Shown: piece after piece, positions 53,908 through 63,176 of the stretch
How positions within the stretch are numbered: the stretch's first letter is position 1
Layout: each line of letters starts with the position of its first letter
DNA from: Verrucomicrobiia bacterium
GTDB lineage: Bacteria; Verrucomicrobiota; Verrucomicrobiia; JABWAM01
NCBI GenBank assembly: GCA_028687435.1
Contig: JAQUAF010000029.1
Coordinates: 1 to 63,274, forward strand
Length of the DNA: 63,274 nt
Direction of reading: 5' to 3'
Notes under the pieces: model-generated
What the model was told of the DNA's origin: nothing
Databases searched by the model: none
What the model saw: the letters and a program-made list of their open reading frames with translations, nothing else
Made by a program: the position numbers and the translations under genes

Positions 53908-55815
53908 TCATGCCGGCAAGGAGGCGCGAACTCTTGCGGCGGCTGCTTCGGCGGTCAGGTCGTATTTTTTGCGCAGCAGTTCGGTGGAACCATGTTCCAT
54001 AAATTGATCGGGCCATCCCATTTTGATCACGGGAATATGGATGCCGAGATTGTCGAGCGCCTCCAGCACGATGCTGCCAAAACCGCCTTCGACGCTGTGA
54101 TCCTCGAAGGTGACCACGGCTTGGGCGTCGCGCGCGCAGGCGGCCAGGGTTTCCGTATCCAGCGGTTTGATGAACCGCGGGTTGACCACGCTGCAGCCGA
54201 TGCCTCCCGCCTCCAGGAGGTTGGCGGTATCGATGGCCATATCCAACAGGTTGCCCAATCCCCACAGGGTGACTTTTTTGCCGGATGAGACGGAGCATTT
54301 CCGGACGATCACGGCCTTGCCGATGGGAATCGCCTTGGAAACAGGCTTGATGGGAATGCCCTTGGCCGGACCGCGTGGATAGCGGATGGCGCTGGGGCCG
54401 GCGTATTGCAGCATGGTGAGGAGCATGTCGTTGAATTCGTCCTCGTTGGACGGCTGCATCTGGATCAGGCCTGGAATGGAACGAAGAAATGAAATATCAT
54501 AGATGCCGTGGTGAGTGGGGCCGTCCTCGACCGCGCCGGCGCGGTCCATGCAAAACATGACCGGGAGATTTTGCAGCGCCACATCGTGAACGATCATGTC
54601 ATAGGCGCGTTGCATGAAGGTGGAATAGATTGCGCAAACGGGCCGGAGGCCATTGTTGGCCAGGCCGGCGGCGAACAGCACCGCATGTTCCTCGGCAATG
54701 CCCACGTCAAAGAACCGGTCGGGAAAAGTCTTGGCGAATTTGGTGAGTCCGGTTCCTGACGGCATGGCGCCGGTGATGCAGCACATGCGCTGGTTATCCC
54801 GGGCCAGTTTGATCATGGCTTCGCCAAAGACCGCATTCCATCCGGGGATGGTGGTGTTCTTGATGAATTCCCCGGTGTCGGGGTCGAACTGGCCGCAACC
54901 GTGAAAAGGTTCCGGCTTGTCCATGGCGGGCTGGAAACCCCGGCCTTTTTCGGTCAGGACATGCAGGACCACCGGATATTCCGCGTTCTTGGCGAATTCC
55001 AGCATGTGGATCAAATCGTGAAGATTATGGCCATCGACGGGGCCGTAGTAGCTCAAGCCCATTTCCTCGAAGAGCACCGCCGGCGCGCCGGTTTCGTGTC
55101 CGGCGGCCTGGACCAGATATCCCTTGGCGGCCTCGCCGGCCTTGCGTTCGAGCTTGATGACCTCGCCCAGTTTCAACCGTTCCAGCAGATCCTCGGTTTT
55201 CTTGTGCCACCGCTTGAAGGTGGGGGATGTGACCATGTTGTTCAGGTAATTGGCGATGGCGCCGACGTTTTTTGCGATGGCCCATTTGTTGTCGTTGAGG
55301 ATGACGATCAGGCGTTTGGTGGAATGGACTGTGTTGTTGAGCGCCTCCATGGTGGTGCCGCAGGTGAGCGTGCCGTCGCCGATGACGGCAATGACATGCT
55401 CATTGCTCTTTTTCAGATCGCGGGCGGCGGCCATGCCCAAGGCCGCCGAAAAGGCGGTGCCCGCGTGTCCGGCGCTGTAATGGTCATAGGGGCTTTCGAC
55501 GGGCGAAAGAAAACCGCTGGCGCCGCCAAACTGGCGGACGCGTTTCATTTGTTCGCGGCGGCCGGTCAGAAGTTTGTGAACATAGCATTGGTGGCTGACA
55601 TCCCATGTAAAACGGTCCCGGGGACAGTCGAAAACCTTGTGCAGCGCGATGGTCAGTTCGACCACGCCCAGGTTGGACGCCAGATGCCCGCCGTTTTGGG
55701 AAACGATGTCAACCAGTTCCTCCCGGATTTCGACGGCCAGTTTTTCCAGGTCGGGAATCTTCAGTTTTTTCAGGTCGTCCGGGTTTTTGATGCTGTCGAG
55801 AAAGGGGGTGGGCAT
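53908..55815 (-). CDS. dxs: 1-deoxy-D-xylulose-5-phosphate synthase
   Basis: 635 residues, the thiamine-diphosphate enzyme joining pyruvate and glyceraldehyde 3-phosphate in the first step of the MEP isoprenoid pathway. Hallmarks: HLASNLGVVELTIALHKVF, DVSHQCYVHKLLTGRR, SAGHAGTAFSAALGMA, VIGDGTLTCGTTMEALNN, YYGPVDGHNLHDLI, DVGIAEEHAVLFAAGLA, CMDRAGAVEDGPTHHGIYDISFLRSIPG and the C-terminal EDHSVEGGFGS. The TPP motif GDG(T) to NN is intact. It is downstream of xseB (about 50 bp), a known pairing. Confidence 0.97.
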   Translation of the reverse strand: MPTPFLDSIKNPDDLKKLKIPDLEKLAVEIREELVDIVSQNGGHLASNLGVVELTIALHKVFDCPRDRFTWDVSHQCYVHKLLTGRREQMKRVRQFGGASGFLSPVESPYDHYSAGHAGTAFSAALGMAAARDLKKSNEHVIAVIGDGTLTCGTTMEALNNTVHSTKRLIVILNDNKWAIAKNVGAIANYLNNMVTSPTFKRWHKKTEDLLERLKLGEVIKLERKAGEAAKGYLVQAAGHETGAPAVLFEEMGLSYYGPVDGHNLHDLIHMLEFAKNAEYPVVLHVLTEKGRGFQPAMDKPEPFHGCGQFDPDTGEFIKNTTIPGWNAVFGEAMIKLARDNQRMCCITGAMPSGTGLTKFAKTFPDRFFDVGIAEEHAVLFAAGLANNGLRPVCAIYSTFMQRAYDMIVHDVALQNLPVMFCMDRAGAVEDGPTHHGIYDISFLRSIPGLIQMQPSNEDEFNDMLLTMLQYAGPSAIRYPRGPAKGIPIKPVSKAIPIGKAVIVRKCSVSSGKKVTLWGLGNLLDMAIDTANLLEAGGIGCSVVNPRFIKPLDTETLAACARDAQAVVTFEDHSVEGGFGSIVLEALDNLGIHIPVIKMGWPDQFMEHGSTELLRKKYDLTAEAAAARVRASLPA

Positions 55816-55865
55816 GGCACAGATTCAAAATTCAAGATTTGAGATTCAATATTCGGGATATGGAC

Positions 55866-56171
55866 CTAAAAAAGCTCCTTGTCATGGGATGCCTCTTTTT
55901 CCCTGGAGGAAGGTTCCTCCTCCTCCGTTTCCGTGAAAGGCGTGGTGGAAAGAGAACCGTCCTTTTCCTTCATCAGGATTTCGATGCGTTTTTCAGCTTC
56001 GTTCAAGCGTCCGGCGCAATATTTCACCAGTCGGTTGCCCTCTTCGTATTTGGCCAGGATTTCCTCAAGGGGCAGATCGCCGGTTTCCATTTCCTGAACC
56101 AGTTTTTCCAATCGCTCCATGGCGTCTTCGAAGCGGATTTCCTTGTTTTCTTTGGGTGCTTTGGCCTTCAC
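55866..56171 (-). CDS. xseB: Exodeoxyribonuclease VII small subunit
   Basis: 101 residues with a GTG start. The XseB core is clear: RFEDAMERLEKLVQEMETGDLPLEEILAKYEEGNRLVKYCAGRLNEAEKRIEIL, two helices that bind the large subunit. The tail is acidic and longer than usual. The large-subunit gene xseA and ispA are not in this window; the xseB-dxs order is preserved. Confidence 0.93.
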   Translation of the reverse strand: MKAKAPKENKEIRFEDAMERLEKLVQEMETGDLPLEEILAKYEEGNRLVKYCAGRLNEAEKRIEILMKEKDGSLSTTPFTETEEEEPSSREKEASHDKELF

Positions 56172-56352
56172 GGAACAGGCAGAATAGCTGCTGTTTCCAT
56201 GGAAAACAACTTATTAGTATCCATCCCGTTCCCTGCCAACGTCATGAACTTTTCATTCGAAGACAAGCGGTGCTGGGCTCCCGCACCGCCTCCATCAGGA
56301 CGGAATGATCCAAAATTTTGAAAATCCTGGCGGCATGGATCGTTCCGCACGC

Positions 56353-56724
56353 TCATTTCCAGTCCAAGGCGCCTTTTTTCCAGACATAAAGAAAGCCCAG
56401 GAAAAGGATGGCCAGGAAAGTGAGCATGGAAAAAAGGATGGAAAGCCCCTCGCGAAGCATTTCCTTGTAAACAACAGCCCATGGATAAAGGAAAACCACT
56501 TCAATATCGAAAAGGACGAAAAGGATGGCGACCAGGTAGAATTTGATCGAGAATCTCGGGCGGCCGGACTGGGCGGCGGGAAGGCCGCATTCATAGGCGC
56601 TGTCCTTGGCTGGGTTGGGGGCGCCTTTCTTGGCGACAATGGGCGGCACGATCAACATGGCGGCGACAAAGGCCAAGGCAATGCCCGCTTGAAGGGCGGC
56701 AGGCAGATATTCGGCGAAGATCAC
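56353..56724 (-). CDS. nuoA: NADH-quinone oxidoreductase subunit A
   Basis: 123 residues with a GTG start and three membrane helices: LQAGIALAFVAAMLIVPPIVA, FYLVAILFVLFDIEVVFLYPWAVVY and LFSMLTFLAILFLGFLYVW. The conserved YECGLPA and FDIEVVFLYPWA motifs identify it. It is part of the membrane arm of complex I. It stands alone here, without nuoB or later nuo genes, and lies 33 bp after nrdJ on the same strand. Confidence 0.95.
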   Translation of the reverse strand: MIFAEYLPAALQAGIALAFVAAMLIVPPIVAKKGAPNPAKDSAYECGLPAAQSGRPRFSIKFYLVAILFVLFDIEVVFLYPWAVVYKEMLREGLSILFSMLTFLAILFLGFLYVWKKGALDWK

Positions 56725-56757
56725 GTCCCGGACTCTACCTTAACCGAAAGCACCCCG

Positions 56758-59682
56758 TCAACTGCAGCCGAGGGACGCGCCGCAATTCAGGCAGGTGGCG
56801 CAGGTGCCGGTATGGCGCACCTTGCTGCTGCCGCAATCGGGGCAGACAATGCCGTCCTTGTACCGGACCGTCAACTCGTCAGCTGAAATGGGCAGTTCCT
56901 TGACCGGTTTGTTTACGGCCTTGATGTCCATCTCCTTGAGTTCCTTGATGGGCAATTCCGGCTGCACGGGTCCATGGGGGGCGCTTCCCTGCTTGTAGCC
57001 GGGGAGAAATTGATTGCCCAGCCAGCGGAAGATGTAATCTGGAATGGACTTGGCCATGGGGATGTCGGGATTTTTGGTGAAACCGCTGGGTTCAAAGCGC
57101 GAATGGGCGAATTTCTTGATCAGTGCGTCGATGGGCACGCCATATTGGAGCGCCATCGAAACCAAGGTGCCGATGGTATCCATCAGGCCGCCGATGGTGC
57201 TGCCTTCCTTGGCCATGGTGACGAACAGTTCGCCGGGCTGGTTGGCTTCAAACAGGCCCACGGTGAGGTAGCCTTCGTGTCCGGCGATGTCGAACTTGTG
57301 GGTGATGGATTGCCGGGTATCGGGCATGCGGCGCCGGATGGGGCGGGCTTCGGGGATGTCCGCCTCCTCTTTTTTGCCTCCCATTTCCTCGGTTTTCTTG
57401 GTGCTGAGAGGTGCTGCGCGTTTGGATCCCTCGCGATAGATGGCCAGGGCCTTCAATCCCAGTTTCCATCCTTCGATGTAGGTGTTCAGGATGTCCTCGA
57501 CGGTGGCTTCGTTGGGCATGTTGACCGTCTTGGAGATGGCGCCTGAGATGAAGGGTTGCACGGCGGCCATCATGTGGATATGGGCGCGATAGGAGAGGAA
57601 CCGCCTGCCCTTGGCCGGTTTGAAGGCGCAATCGAACACGCTGAGGTGTTCATCCTTCAAATGGGGGGCGCCTTCGATCATGTCGTTTTGATCGATGTAT
57701 TCGGTGATGTCGCGGGCCTGGGTTTCGCTGTAGCCGAGGTTTTTCAAGGCTTCCGTGACGGTATTGTTGACAATCTTGAGGACTCCGCCGCCGGCCAGCA
57801 CCTTGTATTTAACCAGGGCGATGTCCGGTTCGATGCCGGTGGTATTGCAATCCATCAGGAAGCCAATGGTGCCGGTGGGCGCCAGGACGGTGACCTGCGC
57901 GTTGCGGTAGCCATGGGCGCGGCCTTGTTCCAAGGCTTTATCCCACGCTTTTTGCGCTTCCTGACGCAGATAGGCCGGGCAACTGGGGTGAATTTCCTTG
58001 GCATAGCTGCGGTGGAGTTCGATGACATCCAGCATGGAATCCACATTGTCGGACTTGAGCGGGCGATCGATGTTGTAAGCCCGGGCATCGCGATAACCCG
58101 CAAACGGACCTTTGTACTTGGACAATTCAGCGCTTACCTGGTAGGCGGTGCCGGTCAGGATGGCGGTCAGGGCGCCGGCCAGTCCGCGTCCCTCATCGCT
58201 GTCGTAGCCGTGGCCGTAGCTCATGATCAGGGAACCCAGATTTGCATAACCCAGGCCCAGGGTGCGGAAAAGGTGGGAGTTGACGGTGATGGAGGCGGTC
58301 GGGTAACAGGCGTTATCGACGAGGATTTCCTGGGCGGTGATGAAGATGCGGATGGCTGTTTTGAAACGGTCGATGTCGAAGGAGCCATCCGGACGTTTGA
58401 ATTTGACCAGGTTGAGGGAGGAGAGGTTGCAGGCGGTGTCGTTGAGGAAGAGGTATTCGGAGCAGGGGTTGGTTGAATGCTGGCGGTCGGTTCCCTTGCA
58501 GGTGTGCCACCGGTGGATGGTGTCGTCGAACTGGATGCCGGGGTCGCCGCAAAGCCAGGTGCCTTCGGAAATGAGGTGGAGCATCTCATGGGCGTTCTTT
58601 TTCTCCACCGGTTCGCCGGAGGTGACGGCGCGGGTCCACCAATCCCGCTTGTTGGTGGCGGCTTCCATGAATTTGTCGCTGACGCGCACCGAGAGGTTTT
58701 CGTTTTGGAACATGACCGAGGCGTAGGCGTCGCCATTGAACGACCCATCGTATCCCTGTTCGATCAGGGCCCAAGCTTTCTTTTCCTCGATTGCTTTGGC
58801 GCGGATGAATTCCTCCACATCCGGATGCCAGTCCTTGAGGGTGTTCATTTTGGCGGCGCGCCGGGTTTTGCCGCCGGATTTCACGACGTTGGCGATCTGG
58901 TCGTAAACGCGGAGAAAGGAGAGGGGGCCCGAGGGGACTCCGCCGCCGCTGAGTTTTTCGCGGGACGATCGGATGGGGGAGAGGTCGGTTCCGGAGCCCG
59001 AGCCGAACTTGAAGAGCATGGCCTCGCTGTGCGCCAGGCGAAGGATGGACTCCATGTTGTCCTCGACACTCTGGATGAAACAGGCGGAGCATTGGGGGTA
59101 TTCGTACTGGGTTCGGGAGCGTTCGGCCTGTTTGGTTTCCGGATTCCAATAAAAATTGCCTTGGGCGCTGTTTTTGCCGGTTCCATATTGGTGGTAGAGT
59201 CCCACATTGAACCAGACGGGCGAGTTGAAGGCGCCAAATTGGTGAAGGCAGAGCCAGGTCAGGTCGTTGTAGAACGCCTCGGCATCCTCATTGGAGGCAA
59301 AGTAACCGTCCTTGATTCCCCAATCGGTGATGGTGCGGGTGACGCGGTGGATGAGTTGTTTGATGGAATGTTCCCGTCCGCCGCGCCTGGGATCGGTGCC
59401 GGAGTGAATATCGCCATAGAAATATTTGGAAACCGCGATTTTGGTGGCCAGTTCGCTCCATGTTTTGGGAACCTCGACGTTTTCCTGTTTGAAGATGGCC
59501 TTTCCGCTTCCATCGGCGATCTCGGCCGTGCGCGAGTCCCATTCCACACTGTCGAAGGGGGGTTGTCCGGGAGAGCTGAAAACCTGGCGAAAACGCATGC
59601 CATTTTCGTTCTCCATGGAGTCCGTTTGGGTGGTGTTGTTGGTGACGCCAACTTCTTGTTCTTCGACGGTGGTTATGCTCAT
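56758..59682 (-). CDS. nrdJ: Adenosylcobalamin-dependent ribonucleotide reductase (class II)
   Basis: 974 residues making deoxyribonucleotides with a B12-derived radical, independent of oxygen. Class II (NrdJ) features: GAFNSPVWFNVGLYHQYG, QYEYPQCSACFIQSVEDNMESI, FKFGSGSGTDLSPIRSSREKLSGGG, HSTNPCSEYLFLNDTACNLSSLNL (active-site Cys and Glu in NPCSE), APTGTIGFLMDCNTTGIEPD. The C-terminus ends in a Cys-rich part (CPDCGSSKVRHTGTC, then CLNCGASLGC), a zinc-ribbon or redox tail. It should be the first gene before nuoA. I found no clear cobalamin riboswitch upstream. Confidence 0.95.
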   Translation of the reverse strand: MSITTVEEQEVGVTNNTTQTDSMENENGMRFRQVFSSPGQPPFDSVEWDSRTAEIADGSGKAIFKQENVEVPKTWSELATKIAVSKYFYGDIHSGTDPRRGGREHSIKQLIHRVTRTITDWGIKDGYFASNEDAEAFYNDLTWLCLHQFGAFNSPVWFNVGLYHQYGTGKNSAQGNFYWNPETKQAERSRTQYEYPQCSACFIQSVEDNMESILRLAHSEAMLFKFGSGSGTDLSPIRSSREKLSGGGVPSGPLSFLRVYDQIANVVKSGGKTRRAAKMNTLKDWHPDVEEFIRAKAIEEKKAWALIEQGYDGSFNGDAYASVMFQNENLSVRVSDKFMEAATNKRDWWTRAVTSGEPVEKKNAHEMLHLISEGTWLCGDPGIQFDDTIHRWHTCKGTDRQHSTNPCSEYLFLNDTACNLSSLNLVKFKRPDGSFDIDRFKTAIRIFITAQEILVDNACYPTASITVNSHLFRTLGLGYANLGSLIMSYGHGYDSDEGRGLAGALTAILTGTAYQVSAELSKYKGPFAGYRDARAYNIDRPLKSDNVDSMLDVIELHRSYAKEIHPSCPAYLRQEAQKAWDKALEQGRAHGYRNAQVTVLAPTGTIGFLMDCNTTGIEPDIALVKYKVLAGGGVLKIVNNTVTEALKNLGYSETQARDITEYIDQNDMIEGAPHLKDEHLSVFDCAFKPAKGRRFLSYRAHIHMMAAVQPFISGAISKTVNMPNEATVEDILNTYIEGWKLGLKALAIYREGSKRAAPLSTKKTEEMGGKKEEADIPEARPIRRRMPDTRQSITHKFDIAGHEGYLTVGLFEANQPGELFVTMAKEGSTIGGLMDTIGTLVSMALQYGVPIDALIKKFAHSRFEPSGFTKNPDIPMAKSIPDYIFRWLGNQFLPGYKQGSAPHGPVQPELPIKELKEMDIKAVNKPVKELPISADELTVRYKDGIVCPDCGSSKVRHTGTCATCLNCGASLGCS

Positions 59683-60320
59683 TTCCTCTCCTTGTAGCAG
59701 CGCTTTGTGTCGCTCAAATTTTGGATGAATGCAAAACTAAATTTTGATCCGAAACGCCGCTTTATTGGAAGTCGTTCGTGTTGTTGGACTTCAGCTCTTT
59801 TTTTTTTTAGAAAACAAAAGAGTTGCCGGATTCAAATGGCGGGGGAATGGAAACGCCCGCAAAAGGTGGCAGGGCAAACGCACTAAACCACCCCCGGATG
59901 GAAGCCGGGGGGTGGTGGTTTAGATGTTTGGGAAATTCAAAGTTGGCACGAAAGCATCATGTCGAAAAGTTGTCCGCCGCAGGCGGATTTAATGTTAAGG
60001 AAATTCAAAGTTTCAGTATCATCGGCACGATTGAATGGCCACAAAAGGCACAAGCAGCGGCAATCGCGATTGCCGCTTTCACAAGATTTAATTTCAGAAT
60101 GGATGGTTGACATTTAATAAAACATATTTTGTGACATCGTCAACGTTGTCCTGTTGACGATGCTTGTGCCTTTTGTGGCTATTCAAGTTGCCGCGCCTGG
60201 CGCGGCTTAATTCATATGATTTTCAATGTTTGGATTGATGGCGTCAAAGCTGTAGGAGGGCGCCTTTTGGACAACTGCTTGGCGACCTGCAGTTTTGAAT
60301 CTGTCCAATCTTGAATCAAA
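59683..60320. repeat. Repeat-rich intergenic region between nrdJ and the AraC-family gene
   Basis: About 640 bp without a gene. It holds an imperfect hairpin CTAAACCACCCCCGG/CCGGGGGGTGGTGGTTTAG (59883-59923), GGGAAATTCAAAGTT (59930), the 26-bp element identical to 17599-17624 (59988-60013), a GGCCACAAAAGGCACAAGC sequence (60037) with its inverted counterpart near 60163, and a palindrome CCGCGCCTGGCGCGG plus CTTAATT (60190-60212). These are members of the dispersed repeat family seen before macB and selD. Confidence 0.7.
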
Positions 60321-61166
60321 CTACGCCACCGGCACATGCCCCACATCGCGGAACAGCGAGGGGGACATGAGCATGACCCTGCGGAAGGTCCGGCTGAAAT
60401 GGGGGGCGGACGGAAATGCCAGCCGCGCGGCGATTTCCTTCTGGCTTAACGGGGTTTCCTTGAGCAACTGGCATGCCAGCAGCATTTTCTGGCGAAGAAT
60501 GTAATGGTAGAGCGTCTGCCCGCTTTGCGCGTGAAAAATCCGGCTTAGATGTTCCCGGGAAACTTTCAATTGGCGCGCCAGCGAGGTCGCATTCAGGTTT
60601 TCCTCCAACTGTTTGCCCACCAATTCCCGCACCCGCCGGGTCAGAATGCTGGCGTTGTCCGCCTCATCGGGTTTATGGATTTCCGCCAGGGCCAGCAAAA
60701 GACTGGTGACCATTTCCGCGCTTGCGTTGGCGTTGAGTTCCAATACCCGGGTCCCTTTTTGACGATAGGCCAGGATTCGTTGCATGACCGGATGTTTTTG
60801 CGAAATGGCATAGATGGCGCCATGTCGCGACACCAGGTCGTGAACCCAGTCGGTTGAGCCCAGAAAGGTCATGAAAACATATTCCCATGGTTTTTTGCCG
60901 TCCGGCGGATAATAATAGGCGGTTTTCCTGTCCCGGATTTCGCAGAGAAAACCATGGCCGGGAGGCAGCCGGTGTTCGCCTGCGTCGTCGCTGAAACATC
61001 CCTCGCCGGACAGGGTGTATTTGAAAATGCAATGCATATCCGCCTGCCGGAAACGCCCCTCGCTTCGGTAGGATGGATCATCCCGCCGCTCCGACGCGAT
61101 GGCCTGGAGTTGCGGGAAATGCGGCAGGGGTTGCAGCGTCTGGATATGGGTGCACCAGAGTTTCAT
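60321..61166 (-). CDS. AraC family transcriptional regulator
   Basis: 281 residues. The N-terminal half (about 1-165) is a sensor/cupin-like region with DMHCIFKYTLSGEGCFSDDAGEHRLPPGHGFLCEI. The C-terminal half has two AraC helix-turn-helices: ATSLARQLKVSREHLSRIFHAQSGQTLYHYILRQKMLLACQLL and SQKEIAARLAFPSAPHFSRTFRRVMLMSPSLFRD. It is divergent from the secreted beta-helix gene (118 bp between starts), which it may activate. Confidence 0.9.
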   Translation of the reverse strand: MKLWCTHIQTLQPLPHFPQLQAIASERRDDPSYRSEGRFRQADMHCIFKYTLSGEGCFSDDAGEHRLPPGHGFLCEIRDRKTAYYYPPDGKKPWEYVFMTFLGSTDWVHDLVSRHGAIYAISQKHPVMQRILAYRQKGTRVLELNANASAEMVTSLLLALAEIHKPDEADNASILTRRVRELVGKQLEENLNATSLARQLKVSREHLSRIFHAQSGQTLYHYILRQKMLLACQLLKETPLSQKEIAARLAFPSAPHFSRTFRRVMLMSPSLFRDVGHVPVA

Positions 61167-61284
61167 GGCATCACAAATTGGTCACGAAGATCAAGGGTAA
61201 GCTCGGTGAAATGGCTTTACAAGCGAATAGATCGGATTACCTTTCTCGGTGGTGATATGGGTGGATGAACAAAGGTGGGATTTC

Positions 61285-63159
61285 ATGACAATATTTGAAA
61301 AGAACGGCGTTCTTAAACGATGTCTTCATGGGTTGGGGATTATGATGTTTGTTTTTTGGTGGAGCGCTGCCGGGCAGGCTTCCGAAACTGCGGCGTTTCC
61401 CCCGCGAATTCTTTATGTGAATAATCTCCTGGGCAATGATCAGTGGGATGGATTGGCGATGGAACCGGGGGGAGATGGGAAGCGTGGACCGTTGGGCAGC
61501 ATCCGGCAGGCTTTTTTACTGGCGCAGACATCGGATCGCATTGAGGTGGCCAATACGGGCAAACCCTATTTTGGAAATAATAGTCTCACGCGGGTCGGCG
61601 GAACAGTGGAAAGACCCTTGGTTATCAATGGGAATGGAGCGTTGATTTCCGGACTTGGTCATGTGCCGGGGGAAAAATGGAAGAGGGTGGAAGAGGGAAT
61701 TTTCGCCGCTTTTTTTGTTCCACATTCCAACCAAATAAGACAGAGAAGCGATGTTAAAAGCTGGATCGTCGATCATCCTCAGATTTGGTGGCTTGATGGC
61801 AAACCCGGCGTTAATTGCAAAAGTGCGGAGGAATTGCGGAGCAAGGAGCAGGGGTTCTACTGGAACAAGGAGCGAAAAGAGGTGTGGGTTCGCCTGTCGG
61901 CAGGAAAAACGCCCGGCCAGGTGAAAATTGAGATGCCGGTCGGGGAGATCGCGATTGCGGTCAATACGGATTTTGTGACGGTCCGGAATTTCCGGTCCAT
62001 GTTTTCACTGGATGATGGTTTTGATTCGCACAGGGGAAAAAATATCGTTTTTCAAAATTGTGTGGCGACGGATGAATGCGACCAGGGATTTTCCTGCCAT
62101 GGCTGGTCGAATGTCCTCTATGAGGATTGTCTGGCGGAGCGGTGCGCTGGATCGGGTTCCTGCGATGTTCATCAATGTCACGTGACCTATCGGCGTTGCG
62201 TTTTTGTGAATAATACGTTTGAGGCGGGTGTTTATGTCCATGATGATACCACGCATGGTTATGAGGATTGCTTGATTGCCGGCAACCGGCCTTTTGAGCA
62301 GGTTTGGGCCAGGGGAAGGGGAAAGATGAACTTTTTCAATAGTGTGCTGGTTGGCGGCAAAGGGAGCGATCAGGGCATCATGCTCATGCAAAATGGATCG
62401 GTCTATTTCGAGCAATGCACCCTTGCGGATGCGCCTTTTATATGCCAGCTGGATAATGTCCAACATGGGTTGCTGGGCATGAGGAACTGTATTTTAACCC
62501 GGTTCTCGAAGATGTTTTTTGCGGCGCCGGAGAGCGCCAGACAGCGGTTGTTGCTTGAAAATAATGTCTATTTTGACGGGCCGGGAGTTCAGTTCGGGGG
62601 AAAAATGTATGGAGGAAGCGAATGGAGGGAATATCAAACCGCCACCGGTCTCGACAAGGAATCGGCATGGGTGGACCCGCAATTGAAGGGAAGATTACAG
62701 GTGGAATTGCCCAAGGATTCCCCGTTATTCCAAGCCGGAAAGCGTTTTGGCCGCCCGGCTTGTGTGGGGGCGGTTCTTCCTGCCTCGGTGTGGGAATTGT
62801 ATGAAAAAACGCGGGGCGAATATGCCACGCCGGAAGGGATCAAGAGACGGGATTTGTCTGTCGCTGACGCCGCTGCGACCGCCAAATTGCCGCCGCCGTC
62901 CCAACCTGCCGCTGCCGCCGTTGCGCCGGCAAAAACTCCCTCGATTCCTGGATCAATCAACGGCTGGCCGGCGGCGGTTCGAAAAGTGGAATATCCCAGC
63001 CCGGCTGATCAAAGCCGGCAACCCGCCTTGTTCTACCAGCCTGCCAAGGATCAATCGGCGCCGCTCCTGGTGGCTTTGCATACCTGGAGCAGCAATTATC
63101 TTCAGCCCGAACCGTTTTATGCCGTCTGGTGCATTGCCAAAGGTTGGAATTTTACTTGA
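61285..63159 (+). CDS. Secreted right-handed beta-helix protein with truncated esterase-like C-terminus
   Basis: 624 residues from ATG 61285 (AAGGTGGG lies 8 bp upstream), with a signal peptide (LGIMMFVFWWSAAGQASE). Residues ~50-480 form a parallel beta-helix: FPPRILYVNNLLGNDQWDGLA is an opening typical of polysaccharide lyase-like proteins, then stacked rungs (VRNFRSMFSLDDGFDSHRGKNIVFQNCVATDECDQGFSCHGWSNVLYEDCL). A Pro/Ala linker (about 540-565) leads into PALFYQPAKDQSAPLLVALHTWSSNY, the start of an alpha/beta-hydrolase domain, which stops after 50 residues. The hydrolase would normally need 200 more residues, so the 3' end is lost. It may be a pectin or similar glycan enzyme; the role is uncertain. 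Confidence 0.72.
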   Translation: MTIFEKNGVLKRCLHGLGIMMFVFWWSAAGQASETAAFPPRILYVNNLLGNDQWDGLAMEPGGDGKRGPLGSIRQAFLLAQTSDRIEVANTGKPYFGNNSLTRVGGTVERPLVINGNGALISGLGHVPGEKWKRVEEGIFAAFFVPHSNQIRQRSDVKSWIVDHPQIWWLDGKPGVNCKSAEELRSKEQGFYWNKERKEVWVRLSAGKTPGQVKIEMPVGEIAIAVNTDFVTVRNFRSMFSLDDGFDSHRGKNIVFQNCVATDECDQGFSCHGWSNVLYEDCLAERCAGSGSCDVHQCHVTYRRCVFVNNTFEAGVYVHDDTTHGYEDCLIAGNRPFEQVWARGRGKMNFFNSVLVGGKGSDQGIMLMQNGSVYFEQCTLADAPFICQLDNVQHGLLGMRNCILTRFSKMFFAAPESARQRLLLENNVYFDGPGVQFGGKMYGGSEWREYQTATGLDKESAWVDPQLKGRLQVELPKDSPLFQAGKRFGRPACVGAVLPASVWELYEKTRGEYATPEGIKRRDLSVADAAATAKLPPPSQPAAAAVAPAKTPSIPGSINGWPAAVRKVEYPSPADQSRQPALFYQPAKDQSAPLLVALHTWSSNYLQPEPFYAVWCIAKGWNFT

Positions 63160-63176
63160 GAGTACCGAATTCTGGA

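Noticed and set aside
59683..60320. A cobalamin riboswitch upstream of nrdJ
   Set aside because: A B12-dependent enzyme made it plausible, but I could not find the B12-box core or its flanking pairings; the region is explained by dispersed repeats. A covariance-model search would settle it.
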